DNA from: Pinisolibacter aquiterrae
GTDB taxonomy: Bacteria; Pseudomonadota; Alphaproteobacteria; Rhizobiales; Ancalomicrobiaceae
Length of the DNA stretch: 64,000 bases
Reading direction: 5' to 3'
Assembly: GCF_019160155.1 (NCBI RefSeq)
Contig: NZ_JAFNIH010000035.1
Coordinates: 124,001-188,000, forward strand
Below the pieces are notes generated by a model. The model did no database searches and was not told where the DNA came from. It worked only from the letters and a program-made list of their open reading frames with translations. Position numbers and translations under genes: made by a program. Numbering within the stretch: position 1 is the first letter of the stretch; each line of letters opens with the position of its first letter. Of this stretch, positions 57,246 to 64,000 are shown piece after piece.

Positions 57246-57584
57246 TCAGAGCGCGCCGTCGCCGGTCTCGGCGGTGCGGATGCGCATGGCCTGCTCGATC
57301 GGCTGGACGAAGATCTTGCCGTCGCCGATCTGGCCGGAATGGGCGCCGGTGCGGATCGCCTCGACGGCGGCGTCGACGAGAGAGTCGGGTACGGCGACCT
57401 CGATCCGCACCTTGGGGATGAAGTTCACCACGTATTCGGCGCCGCGATAGATCTCGGCATGGCCCTTCTGGCGGCCGTAGCCCTTCACCTCGGTGAGGGT
57501 CATGCCGTGGATCTCGAGCTTGGTCAGCGCGTCGCGGACCTCGTCGAGCTTGAACGGCTTGATGACGGCGATGACGAGTTTCAT
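57246..57584 (-). CDS. PII nitrogen-regulatory protein
   Basis: 112 residues, the canonical PII length. MKLVIAVIKPFKLDEVRDAL opens the protein, the T-loop YGRQKGHAEIYRGAEY includes the uridylylation-site Tyr 51, and GDGKIFVQPIEQAMRIRTAETGD closes it (B- and C-loops). It senses 2-oxoglutarate/ATP and controls ammonium transport, GS or nitrogenase. No amtB or glnA lies nearby, so glnB versus glnK cannot be assigned. Confidence 0.93.
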   Translation of the reverse strand: MKLVIAVIKPFKLDEVRDALTKLEIHGMTLTEVKGYGRQKGHAEIYRGAEYVVNFIPKVRIEVAVPDSLVDAAVEAIRTGAHSGQIGDGKIFVQPIEQAMRIRTAETGDGAL

Positions 57585-57625
57585 GCGGGACCCCCGGTGC
57601 GAACGGATGAGGCGACGTGGCGACG

Positions 57626-57765
57626 TCACGAGCAGATCGGCGCGCCGATCTTGCTCATTTCCTCGGCATCCGGCAACCCGTTCGGGCACTTCGTCGCGGC
57701 GATCGGGAGACGGCGCGCTTCGGGATCGCGTTTCGGGGCGCCGGCCGGGGGCTCGCGGGCGTCAT
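57626..57765 (-). pseudogene. Small gene with an apparent one-base frameshift
   Basis: An ATG at 57765 overlaps the MFS stop (ATGA), but its frame becomes Arg/Pro-rich and ends near 57658. The neighbouring frame reads KRDPEARRLPIAATKCPNGL and PDAEEMSKIGAPICS and stops at 57626. It has high third-position GC and sensible composition, but no start codon. The 140 bases from ATG to stop are one short of 47 codons, so one lost base would give an intact protein of 46 residues. It lies between MFS and PII. Family unknown. Either a real pseudogene or a sequencing indel. Confidence 0.4.
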
Positions 57766-58958
57766 CGCGGCCGGCGGCGGCGCGTGCCGAGGGCGAGGGC
57801 GAGCGCGGCGGCGAAGGCGGCCACCGCCGGGATCGCCAGCAGGGCGAGCGCCAGGGTCGGGCCGCCGTGGTCGAGCGCCAGGGCGACGACGAAGGGGGTG
57901 AGGGCGGAGACCCAGAAGGCGGGGGCGGCGATGCGCCCGGTGATCGTGCCGTAGACGGCGGGTTCGAAGAGGACCAGCGGGACGGTGCCGCGGGCGATGG
58001 TCATCAGCCCGTTGCCGGCGCCGCCGGCGAAGGAGAACAGCGCCGCCGCGCCGACCGAGAGCCCCGCGAAGGGGGCGAGCGCCAGGGAGGCCGGCAGAAG
58101 AGCGGCCGCCACCAGCGACAGATCGAGCGGGGCGAGGCGGCGGGGGGAGAGGAACTCGATCGCCCGGGCGACCGATTGGCCGATGCCGCGCAAGGTGGCG
58201 ATGGTCACGGCGGTGGAGAGCGCGACGCCGAGGGTGAGGAGAAGCGGGATCATGTGCGCGGCGAGCGCGGTGGCGAGGGCGGCCGACGCGATCACCAGCA
58301 CCGCGAAGAGGGCGGTGGCGCGGCGCTCGGCGGCGGGATCGCTCCGATGCGGGTCGACGTCGCGATCCGTCCCTCCCGGCGCGGGGCGCGGGCGTGCCGG
58401 GTGATCGGCGGCGGTGGGAAGCGTCAGCGGCAGCGCGGCGGAGGCGAGGGCGATCGCCGCGAAGACGCCGAAGGCGGCGCGCCAGCCGTAGGCCTCGGCG
58501 AGGCGGTCGCCGAGAAACCAGAAGACGGTCGAGGCGAGACCGCCGGTGAGCGTCACCGTGGTGATGGCGCGGCGGGCGTCGGCCGGATCGACGCGGACGA
58601 GGGCGGCGAAACAGGCATCGTAGAGGGTCATGCGCAGGGCGACGCCGAGCAGCGCCCAGGCGCCCCACCAGACCGGCAGGCTCCGGGCGAGGCCGGCGAG
58701 GCCGAGACCGACGGCGAGGAGGAGGGAGCCCGCCGTCATCACCGCGCGGCCGCCGTCGCGATCGATGCGGCGGCCGACGGCGGCGGAGACGAGCCCCATC
58801 ACCACGAGAGCGATGGAGAAGCCGGCGTGGACTTCGCCGCTCGTCCAGCCGGTCTCGGCGGCGATGCGGGGGGCGAAGACGCCGATCGCATAGTAGCCGG
58901 TGCCCCAGCCGATCAATTGGGAGAGGGAGAGGGCGGCGACCGTGCGCGGCGGGATCAT
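57762..58958 (-). CDS. MFS transporter
   Basis: 398 residues with about 12 helices and the loop between TM2 and TM3 VGRRIDRDGGRAVM (the MFS A-motif region). Near the start: LSLSQLIGWGTGYYAIGVF. A cytoplasmic central loop at about 188-213 (PAPGGTDRDVDPHRSDPAAE) divides it in two halves. Substrate unknown. Its start overlaps the GNAT stop (ATGA), so the two are co-translated. Confidence 0.88.
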   Translation of the reverse strand: MIPPRTVAALSLSQLIGWGTGYYAIGVFAPRIAAETGWTSGEVHAGFSIALVVMGLVSAAVGRRIDRDGGRAVMTAGSLLLAVGLGLAGLARSLPVWWGAWALLGVALRMTLYDACFAALVRVDPADARRAITTVTLTGGLASTVFWFLGDRLAEAYGWRAAFGVFAAIALASAALPLTLPTAADHPARPRPAPGGTDRDVDPHRSDPAAERRATALFAVLVIASAALATALAAHMIPLLLTLGVALSTAVTIATLRGIGQSVARAIEFLSPRRLAPLDLSLVAAALLPASLALAPFAGLSVGAAALFSFAGGAGNGLMTIARGTVPLVLFEPAVYGTITGRIAAPAFWVSALTPFVVALALDHGGPTLALALLAIPAVAAFAAALALALGTRRRRPR

Positions 58959-59518
58959 CGCGGTGGGGCCGGATCGACCGGGGGCGTGGCGTCGCCGTCG
59001 CCGAGCGCGCGCTGCATCAGGATGCTGTCGAGCCAGCGGCCGTGTTTCCAGCCGACCGAGCGCAGCACGCCGGCGTGCTCGAAGCCGAGGGCTGCGTGAA
59101 GGCCGATCGAGGCGGCGTTGCCGGCGTCGCCGATCACCGCGATCATCTGGCGGAAACCGTCGGCCGTCGCCCGCTCGAGCAGGGCGGCGAGGAGAGCGCG
59201 GCCGATGCCGCCGCCCTTGGCCTCGGGCGCGACATAGACCGAATTCTCGACGGTGAAACGATAGGCCGGGCGGGTTCGATAGGAGCCGAAATAGCCGTAG
59301 CCGACGACGGCGCCGTCGCGCTCGGCGACCAGCCAGGGAAAGCCGGCGGCGAGGATCGCGGCGTGGCGGCGCTCCATCTCGGAGCGATCGGGGGCGGTGG
59401 TCTCGAAGGAGGCGCAGCCGGTCTCCACGGCATGGGCGTAGATCGCGCGGATCGCTTCGAAATCGGCGCTTTCGGCGGCGCGGATCCGCAGGACGGGCGA
59501 TGGATGGACGGCCGGCAT
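58955..59518 (-). CDS. GNAT N-acetyltransferase, phosphinothricin-acetyltransferase-like
   Basis: 187 residues. Acetyl-CoA-binding APEAKGGGIGRALLAALLER (about 105-124), with IYAHAVETGCASFETTAPD near the N-terminus and VGWKHGRWLDSILMQR at the end, both typical of the Pat/Bar/YncA subgroup. It acetylates a small amine or amino acid such as methionine sulfoximine analogues. It pairs with the MFS gene, suggesting modification plus export. The LysR gene is divergent. Confidence 0.88.
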   Translation of the reverse strand: MPAVHPSPVLRIRAAESADFEAIRAIYAHAVETGCASFETTAPDRSEMERRHAAILAAGFPWLVAERDGAVVGYGYFGSYRTRPAYRFTVENSVYVAPEAKGGGIGRALLAALLERATADGFRQMIAVIGDAGNAASIGLHAALGFEHAGVLRSVGWKHGRWLDSILMQRALGDGDATPPVDPAPPR

Positions 59519-59566
59519 CGGGGCTCCCTCGGCGAATGGGTGGGCTGATGCCCGCGCCCCCTTCTT

Positions 59567-59584
59567 GCGGGAAGTCTCTCCCGC
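59567..59584. promoter_or_regulatory. Dyad between divergent LysR and GNAT genes
   Basis: GCGGGA and TCCCGC with a 6-base spacer in the 111-base gap. This is a usual position for a LysR operator that controls both genes. No canonical T-N11-A site is obvious. Confidence 0.35.
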
Positions 59585-59629
59585 GATCAATCTCATGGAT
59601 GTTGTGCGATGCATGAGGAAAACTCGTCG

Positions 59630-60559
59630 ATGGACGGACCGGATCTCGATCGTCTCTTCGCCTTCGCGGCCGTCGCGGCGGCGGGCGGCTTCACGCGCGC
59701 GGCGGAGGCCGAGGGGCTCACCCAATCGGCGATGAGCCTCAAGATCCGCCAGCTCGAGCGCGAACTCGGGGTGCGTCTCTTCGAGCGGGTGGGGCGTCGG
59801 GTGAGCCCGACGGCGGCGGGGGTGGCGCTGCTCGCCCATGTGGAGCGTCTCAGGGCGGCGCATGCGGCGGCGATGGCGGCGATCGCGCCGCACCGCGACG
59901 GCGCGGTCGGACGGGTGGTGATCGGCACCGGGGCGACGGCCTGTCTCCACTTTCTGCCCGGTCCGCTCCGGGCGCTGCGCGAGCGGATGCCGGGGGTGGA
60001 GATCATCGTGCGCACCGGCGACTCCGCCGACATGCTGATCGATCTCGAGGCCAATCGGCTCGACCTCGCCCTGGTGACGCTGCCTGCGGCCGGACGGGCC
60101 TTCGTCGTCGAGGAGTTGATGGCGGATCCGTTGGTCGCGGTGATGCCGGCGGAGAGCGGCGGGGCGCGCGAGGGGGAACCGATCACGGCGGCGGAGCTCG
60201 CGGGCCATCCGCTCATTCTCTACGAATCGCGCGGGTCGACCCGGCGGATCGTCGACGGCTGGTTCGCCGCCGGCGGCATCGTCGCGCGGCCGGTGATGGA
60301 ACTGTCGAGCGTGGAGACGATCCGCGAGTTGGTCGGGGCGGGTCTCGGCGCGGCGGTCTTGCCGAGCCTCGCCTTTCCGCTCGGCGGCCACGGCGCCGGG
60401 GTCGGGATCCGGCCGCTCGATCCGCCGCTCGATCGCCGGCTCGGCCTCGTCCTCAGGCGGGACAAGGTGTTGGAGCCGGGTCTTCGGGCGATGGTGGCGG
60501 AGCTTCAGGCGGCGGCGCGGGCGCGCGAGGGTCAGGCGGCGCGCTTGCGGCGGACGTAG
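59630..60559 (+). CDS. LysR-family transcriptional regulator
   Basis: 309 residues from ATG 59630 (GAGGAAAA upstream); ATG 59609 adds seven residues with a poorer site. HTH: AAAGGFTRAAEAEGLTQSAM and SLKIRQLERELGVRLFER. The effector domain spans about 95-295. It is divergent from the GNAT-MFS pair, its probable target. Its last 28 bases overlap the 3' end of the convergent DUF4442 gene. Confidence 0.92.
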   Translation: MDGPDLDRLFAFAAVAAAGGFTRAAEAEGLTQSAMSLKIRQLERELGVRLFERVGRRVSPTAAGVALLAHVERLRAAHAAAMAAIAPHRDGAVGRVVIGTGATACLHFLPGPLRALRERMPGVEIIVRTGDSADMLIDLEANRLDLALVTLPAAGRAFVVEELMADPLVAVMPAESGGAREGEPITAAELAGHPLILYESRGSTRRIVDGWFAAGGIVARPVMELSSVETIRELVGAGLGAAVLPSLAFPLGGHGAGVGIRPLDPPLDRRLGLVLRRDKVLEPGLRAMVAELQAAARAREGQAARLRRT

Positions 60560-60981
60560 ACGGTGCGTTCGACCACGGCGACGAGGGCGCCGGCCGAATC
60601 GGTGATCTCACAGCGAAAGACCGGCAGCGCCTTGGCGCCCTCGGCGCAGGCGGCGCGGATCTCGGCGATGCGCGCCTCGTCGAGGCGGAAGCGGGCGGTG
60701 ACGGTACCGCGTCCCGGCGCGACGAAGTCGATCGTCGCCGCCTTGTCCCAGACGACGTGGCCGGGGCCGAGATTCTTCAGCAACATCAGCATGTAGAACG
60801 GATCGGTCATGGCGAAGAGCGAACCGCCGAAATGGGTGCCGACATAATTTCGATTGAGGCGGCCCATGCGCAATTCGACCTCGGCGGCGCGGAAATCCTC
60901 GTCGAGACGGACGCAGCGGATGCCGGTGAAGAGAAACGGTGGCCAGAGATTCATCAGGCGGCGGAAGACGGCGGCCTTCAT
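60532..60981 (-). CDS. DUF4442 hotdog-fold thioesterase-like protein
   Basis: 149 residues from ATG 60981 (GGGAG upstream). The hotdog fold is shown by RNYVGTHFGGSLFAMTDPFY (the region with the GG-x-x-x-D-type core) and DKAATIDFVAPGRGTVTARF. Family members are PaaI-like but lack proven activity. Alone, next to tRNA-Phe. Confidence 0.82.
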   Translation of the reverse strand: MKAAVFRRLMNLWPPFLFTGIRCVRLDEDFRAAEVELRMGRLNRNYVGTHFGGSLFAMTDPFYMLMLLKNLGPGHVVWDKAATIDFVAPGRGTVTARFRLDEARIAEIRAACAEGAKALPVFRCEITDSAGALVAVVERTVYVRRKRAA

Positions 60982-61159
60982 GGGGAACTCCCGTTCGGTG
61001 TTTCCCATAACAAGAATATCATTCCGTAAACGTCAAGTTCAGACCGCGCGATCCGGGCAAGCGGAGATCGACGGTGGCGCTCCGGTGCGAAGAGCACGCG
61101 GCGGTCACGACACGATCGCGGATCGGCGTTCGACGTGACGGATCGGAGGGGAAGGAAAG

Positions 61160-61235
61160 TGGTGCCTGAGGGCGGATTCGAACCACCGACACGCGGATTT
61201 TCAATCCGCTGCTCTACCAACTGAGCTACTCAGGC
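61160..61235 (-). tRNA. tRNA-Phe (anticodon GAA)
   Basis: 76 bases including an encoded CCA. Acceptor stem GCCTGAG/CTCAGGC, anticodon loop TTGAAAA (GAA), T-arm CGGTGGTTCGAATCCGCC. All arms are intact. Confidence 0.97.
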
Positions 61236-61607
61236 GACCGGGCGAGGCGGGGCGGTGAAACCGTCACCTCGTTGGTGGGGCGCTTTATAATCAGTGCCCC
61301 GATGGCTGTCCAGTGGCGCGAGACGAAAAGATCGTCGGCGCCGCCGGCCTGTGGGTAACCCGCCTTCGCGCGCCCCTCGCCCCTGCCGGCCCGGCGCGGC
61401 CGGTCCCCCGCGCGCCGGCCCTTTCTCCCCCCCCTTCGTTCGTCGTCGCCCGGTCGCGCCGTCGCCTCGGCCGGCTGTGATGACGACGGGTCGAGGAAGG
61501 GGCTCGATGAAAGATATATGAATTATATAATATATAAGAAATGTACAACAATTTTGCCGACCCGCCGCCCGCGCGGCGGTTCGAACGCGAGAGACCGGGG
61601 GGACCTC
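61236..61607. other. Leader region of the cytochrome genes with an AT-rich island
   Basis: About 370 bases. It is GC-rich until about 61510, then abruptly AT-rich. TTATATA-A-TATATAA (61523-61537) is a perfect 7-bp inverted repeat with a 1-base spacer, next to more ATAT repeats. It is 71 bases before the cytochrome start and may be an operator or promoter for an anaerobic or nitrosative-stress regulator. Confidence 0.5.
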
Positions 61608-62457
61608 ATGGCAGAGGCGCGGGCGACGCGCGTTTCGGCGCGTTTCATTTCGAGGCTCGGGCTTCTGGCCGGGCTCGCACCGGCCCTCTGGGCGGGGGCT
61701 CCCGTCCGCGCGGCGGAGGGCGAGGGCGCGGCGGCGGAGAGCCATGCGGCGGCGGCGCCCGCCGTCGTCACGGGGCAGAAATCCGGCGCGCTCGAGGGCG
61801 GCACCGCCGATCACACCGAGTTCAAGATCCTCGAGGGGCCGTTCGCCGACGGGTCCGAGGTCACCAAGGCGTGCCTGACCTGCCACCCTGAGGCGGGCGC
61901 ACACGTCATGAAGTCGATCCACTGGACCTGGGACTACACCAATCCCAAGACCGGCCAGACGCTCGGCAAGAAGAACGTCATCAACAACTTCTGCACCAAC
62001 GCCAAGGGCAACGAGGGCATGTGCGCCCAGTGCCACGCCGGCTACGGGTGGAAGGACGACGGGTTCGACTTCACCGATCAGAGCAAGATCGATTGTCTCG
62101 TCTGCCACGATCGCACCGCGACCTATTACAGCTGCCCAATTCGCGCGGTCACGACGCCTGTGGCGTGATGTTCGAGGGCAAGGAGCCGATCGATCTGCCC
62201 AAGGTCGCGCAACACGTCGGCCTGCCGGGTCGCGAGAATTGCGGTGCCTGCCACTTCAACGGCGGCGGCGGCGACGGCGTCAAGCGCGGCGATCTCGATT
62301 CGTCGCTGATCACGCCGCCGCGCGCGGTCGACGTCCACATGTCGGTCGACGGGGCGAATTTCGCCCGCACCCGGTGCCACGTCTCCGACGAGCACGTCAT
62401 CGCCGGGTCGCGCTACGACATGATCGCCAAGGACGCCAAGGCGCCCGCCATCGCCAG
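61608..62457 (+). pseudogene. Octaheme tetrathionate-reductase-family cytochrome c, broken
   Basis: ATG 61608 starts a signal peptide (FISRLGLLAGLAPALWAG) and a multiheme protein with CLTCH (89-93), CAQCH (139-143) and CLVCH (163-167). At about 62130 the frame is lost: one base missing in the region encoding TYY-KLPNS-type sequence leads to a stop at 62168. The +1 frame continues with HDACGVMFEGKEPIDLPKV, CGACH and GGGGDGVKRGDLDSSL. Then the next heme motif reads ARTRCH, where Cys has become Arg. After RYDMIAKDAK the family similarity stops and the cytochrome b gene begins at once. Intact family members have eight hemes and about 500 or more residues, so the C-terminal half is gone. This family reduces tetrathionate, nitrite or hydroxylamine in the periplasm. 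Confidence 0.8.
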
Positions 62458-63108
62458 ATGGCCGAGGAGATCGAGCCAGCGGAACGTGTCGTGGCCGGGC
62501 ACTGGTCCCAGGCGGTGCTGATCTTCGTTCTGGCGCTGTCCGGCTTCGGCCTGCACGGCACCCATGGGCCGGTGGACTTCCGAACGGCCGTGCAGGTCCC
62601 TTCCTACGCGGCGATCGCGCTGATCGTCTTGTGGATCTTCACCACCTTCTGGCACTTCACCACTGGGCAGTGGCGGCAGTATCTGCCGAAACTGTCGAGC
62701 CTGCCGGCGGTCATTCGCTTCTACGCCCGCGGGATCCTCACCGGCGCCCCGCATCCCTATCACAAGAGCCTGAAGCGCAAGCAGAACGCGCTCCAGTCGC
62801 TGGCCTGTCTCTCCTTCATGGTGATCATCGGCCCGGCGTTGTGGTCGTCGGGGATCGTCTATCTGACCTATCCCCTGTGGGCCGAGGCGGCGATCGGGAC
62901 GATCGGCCTGCCGGCGGTCGCCTTCGTGCACACGGCGGCGGCGTTCCTGATGGTCACCTTCGTGATGATCGACGTCTACATGACGACGACCGGCAAGACG
63001 CCGACCCATTACGTCGAGACCATGATCACCGGCTGCGACACCATCGAGCTGACGGCGGCGGAAGCCGCCTACCTCGAGGAGGAGGAGCGGGAGAAGCCCA
63101 AGTTCTGA
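62458..63108 (+). CDS. Cytochrome b561-type membrane subunit
   Basis: 216 residues, four membrane helices. Probable heme-ligand histidines in GHWSQAVLIFVLALSGFGLH, FTTFWHFTTG and AFVHTAAAFLMVTFVM. NALQSLACLSFMVIIGPALW and PTHYVETMITG are typical of thiosulfate/tetrathionate-type cytochrome b subunits, which pass quinol electrons to periplasmic cytochromes. The N-terminus is short: the usual W-x4-R segment before HW is absent, perhaps removed by the event that damaged the upstream gene. The likely partner is broken, so function is doubtful. Confidence 0.8.
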   Translation: MAEEIEPAERVVAGHWSQAVLIFVLALSGFGLHGTHGPVDFRTAVQVPSYAAIALIVLWIFTTFWHFTTGQWRQYLPKLSSLPAVIRFYARGILTGAPHPYHKSLKRKQNALQSLACLSFMVIIGPALWSSGIVYLTYPLWAEAAIGTIGLPAVAFVHTAAAFLMVTFVMIDVYMTTTGKTPTHYVETMITGCDTIELTAAEAAYLEEEEREKPKF

Positions 63109-63180
63109 TCCGATCGGTCCTCCCGACCGCGCCTCGCGCCGCTCGTCCCTCCGGGGCGGGCGGCCTCTTTCGTCGCGGGG

Positions 63181-63378
63181 TCAGTCGTCGCCGCCCTCGC
63201 CGCCGCCCTCGCCGCCGTCTTCCTCGACGACGGGGATGGCGTAGGAGCCGGTCAGCCATTTGTGCAGGTCGACCTGCCGGCAACGCGGCGAGCAGAAGGG
63301 GCGATGCTCGGGAACGGCCGGCTTGCCGCAGATCGGGCAGGGGCGGGTCGGCGCGGCGGGGGGCGTGCGGCTGGCCAT
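63181..63378 (-). CDS. yacG: DNA gyrase inhibitor YacG
   Basis: 65 residues. Zinc-finger [20 protein letters not shown] holds the four cysteines; the [12 protein letters not shown] segment follows. The C-terminal tail is Glu/Gly-rich. YacG binds GyrB and limits gyrase. It starts 2 bases after the maf stop; the maf-yacG pair is conserved in alphaproteobacteria. Confidence 0.93.
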   Translation of the reverse strand: MASRTPPAAPTRPCPICGKPAVPEHRPFCSPRCRQVDLHKWLTGSYAIPVVEEDGGEGGGEGGDD

Positions 63379-63380
63379 GA

Positions 63381-64000
63381 TCAGTCGACCGGGACCAGGG
63401 GCGCGTCCCAGGTCGCGCGCACCGGATAGCCGGCACCGTCGAGGAGCGTCATCACCTCGTAGAGCGGCAGGCCGACGACGCTCGGATAGGAGCCGATCAG
63501 GCGCACCACGAAGGCGCCGGCGAGGCCCTGGATCGCATAGCCGCCGGCCTTGCCGCGCCACTCGTCGGAGGCGAGATAGGTGGTCAGTTCGGCGTGCGAC
63601 AGGCGCTTGAAGCGCAGGCGGCTCTCCACCAGCCGGGTCTTGATCGCACCGGAGGGGGTGACGAGGGCGAGGCCGGTCCAGACCCGATGGGCGCGGCCGG
63701 AGAGGAGCCTGAGGCACTCCTCGGCTTCCTCGCGGGTCTCGGCCTTGGGCAGGACACGGCGGCCGACGGCGACGACGGTGTCGGCGGTCAGGATGAAGCT
63801 GCCGGTCCATTCGGCATCGCGCTTCGACCAGGCGAGCGCGGCCTCCGCCTTGTCCTTGGCGAGGCGCTGGGCGAGCTGGCGCGGCAGTTCGCCGGCCTGC
63901 GGGGTCTCGTCGACGTCGGTCGGGTGGAGATGATCGGGATCGATGCCGATCTGTTGCAGAAGGCCCAGACGGCGCGGCGAGGCGGAGGCCAGCACGAGTT
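63381..64000 (-). CDS. maf: Maf-family nucleotide pyrophosphatase, N-terminus at window edge
   Basis: Frame open to the right edge; about 206 codons visible. [14 protein letters not shown] opens the visible part, so only the first few residues are missing. [14 protein letters not shown] and VVGLPLYEV are family motifs. Maf hydrolyses dTTP/UTP or modified nucleotides to monophosphates. The C-terminus is complete. Confidence 0.93.
   Translation of the reverse strand, partial: LVLASASPRRLGLLQQIGIDPDHLHPTDVDETPQAGELPRQLAQRLAKDKAEAALAWSKRDAEWTGSFILTADTVVAVGRRVLPKAETREEAEECLRLLSGRAHRVWTGLALVTPSGAIKTRLVESRLRFKRLSHAELTTYLASDEWRGKAGGYAIQGLAGAFVVRLIGSYPSVVGLPLYEVMTLLDGAGYPVRATWDAPLVPVD

Noticed and set aside
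57630-57656. 16-bp perfect palindrome GATCGGCGCGCCGATC with extended arms, as a PII operator
   Set aside because: It lies within the broken small gene and encodes its KIGAPI segment, so the symmetry can be explained by coding sequence; it is also far from a sigma-54 promoter pattern, which I looked for and did not find.

Overview
The window is GC-rich chromosomal DNA with densely packed genes. Neighbouring genes are often coupled through 4-base ATGA or GTGA stop/start overlaps. Gene content (RirA/Irr/Fur-era iron genes, hemP, PPi-type phosphofructokinase, paired hydantoinase/Liv cassettes, PII, a nif-type 2Fe-2S ferredoxin) suggests an alphaproteobacterium, probably in the Hyphomicrobiales (Rhizobiales). 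This placement is inference from gene content; no 16S gene is present.

Layout. (1) 1-3.5 kb: cell-envelope genes (a truncated OmpA-family protein, a DUF4384 protein and a secreted tandem-repeat protein). (2) 3.5-14.6 kb: an iron-acquisition island. A siderophore-type TonB receptor, a PiuC-like hydroxylase, exbB, exbD, tonB and an FMN-dependent hydroxy-acid oxidase form one minus-strand operon; hemP stands alone; an FbpABC-type ferric iron transporter runs on the plus strand. Each of the three units has a Fur-box-like 19-mer upstream. (3) 14.7-15.4 kb: a lipoprotein.

(4) 15.5-27.9 kb: a catabolic island centred on a GntR/FCD regulator. To its left is a six-gene minus operon (SDR, aminotransferase, alpha/beta hydrolase, M20 carbamoylase/amidohydrolase, a TudS/DUF523-related protein and an unknown protein). 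To its right are an HD-domain protein and a plus-strand operon for an NMT1/THI5-type ABC transporter, a class II aldolase and a TauD-like dioxygenase. The same 23-bp dyad architecture lies before both operons, so I infer one regulon, perhaps for a nitrogen or thiocarbonyl heterocycle. (5) 28.1-39.9 kb: an IclR regulator with a palindromic operator, hydantoinase/oxoprolinase hyuA and hyuB, a complete Liv-type ABC transporter, a cupin, an acyl-CoA ligase and a convergent HpcH/HpaI aldolase.

(6) 40.1-48.7 kb: a complete high-affinity potassium operon kdpFABCDE, preceded by a 27-residue membrane peptide and ending in a PtsN-like EIIA gene. (7) 48.8-55.9 kb: tRNA-Arg, a small unknown gene, rhodanese, PPi-dependent phosphofructokinase, a DbpA/CsdA-type DEAD-box helicase, a GT4 glycosyltransferase and a D-2-hydroxyacid dehydrogenase. 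(8) 55.4-61.0 kb: a TPR-like protein, 2Fe-2S ferredoxin, Hsp20, PII protein, MFS transporter, GNAT acetyltransferase, LysR regulator and a DUF4442 protein. (9) 61.1-64.0 kb: tRNA-Phe, a broken octaheme tetrathionate-reductase-like cytochrome c gene with its cytochrome b partner, yacG and the start of a maf gene cut by the window edge.

The most notable observations are the GntR-centred catabolic island with a degenerate TudS-like protein, the decayed octaheme cytochrome gene (frameshift, lost heme cysteine, missing C-terminal half), and a second one-base frameshift in a 46-codon gene between the MFS and PII genes.
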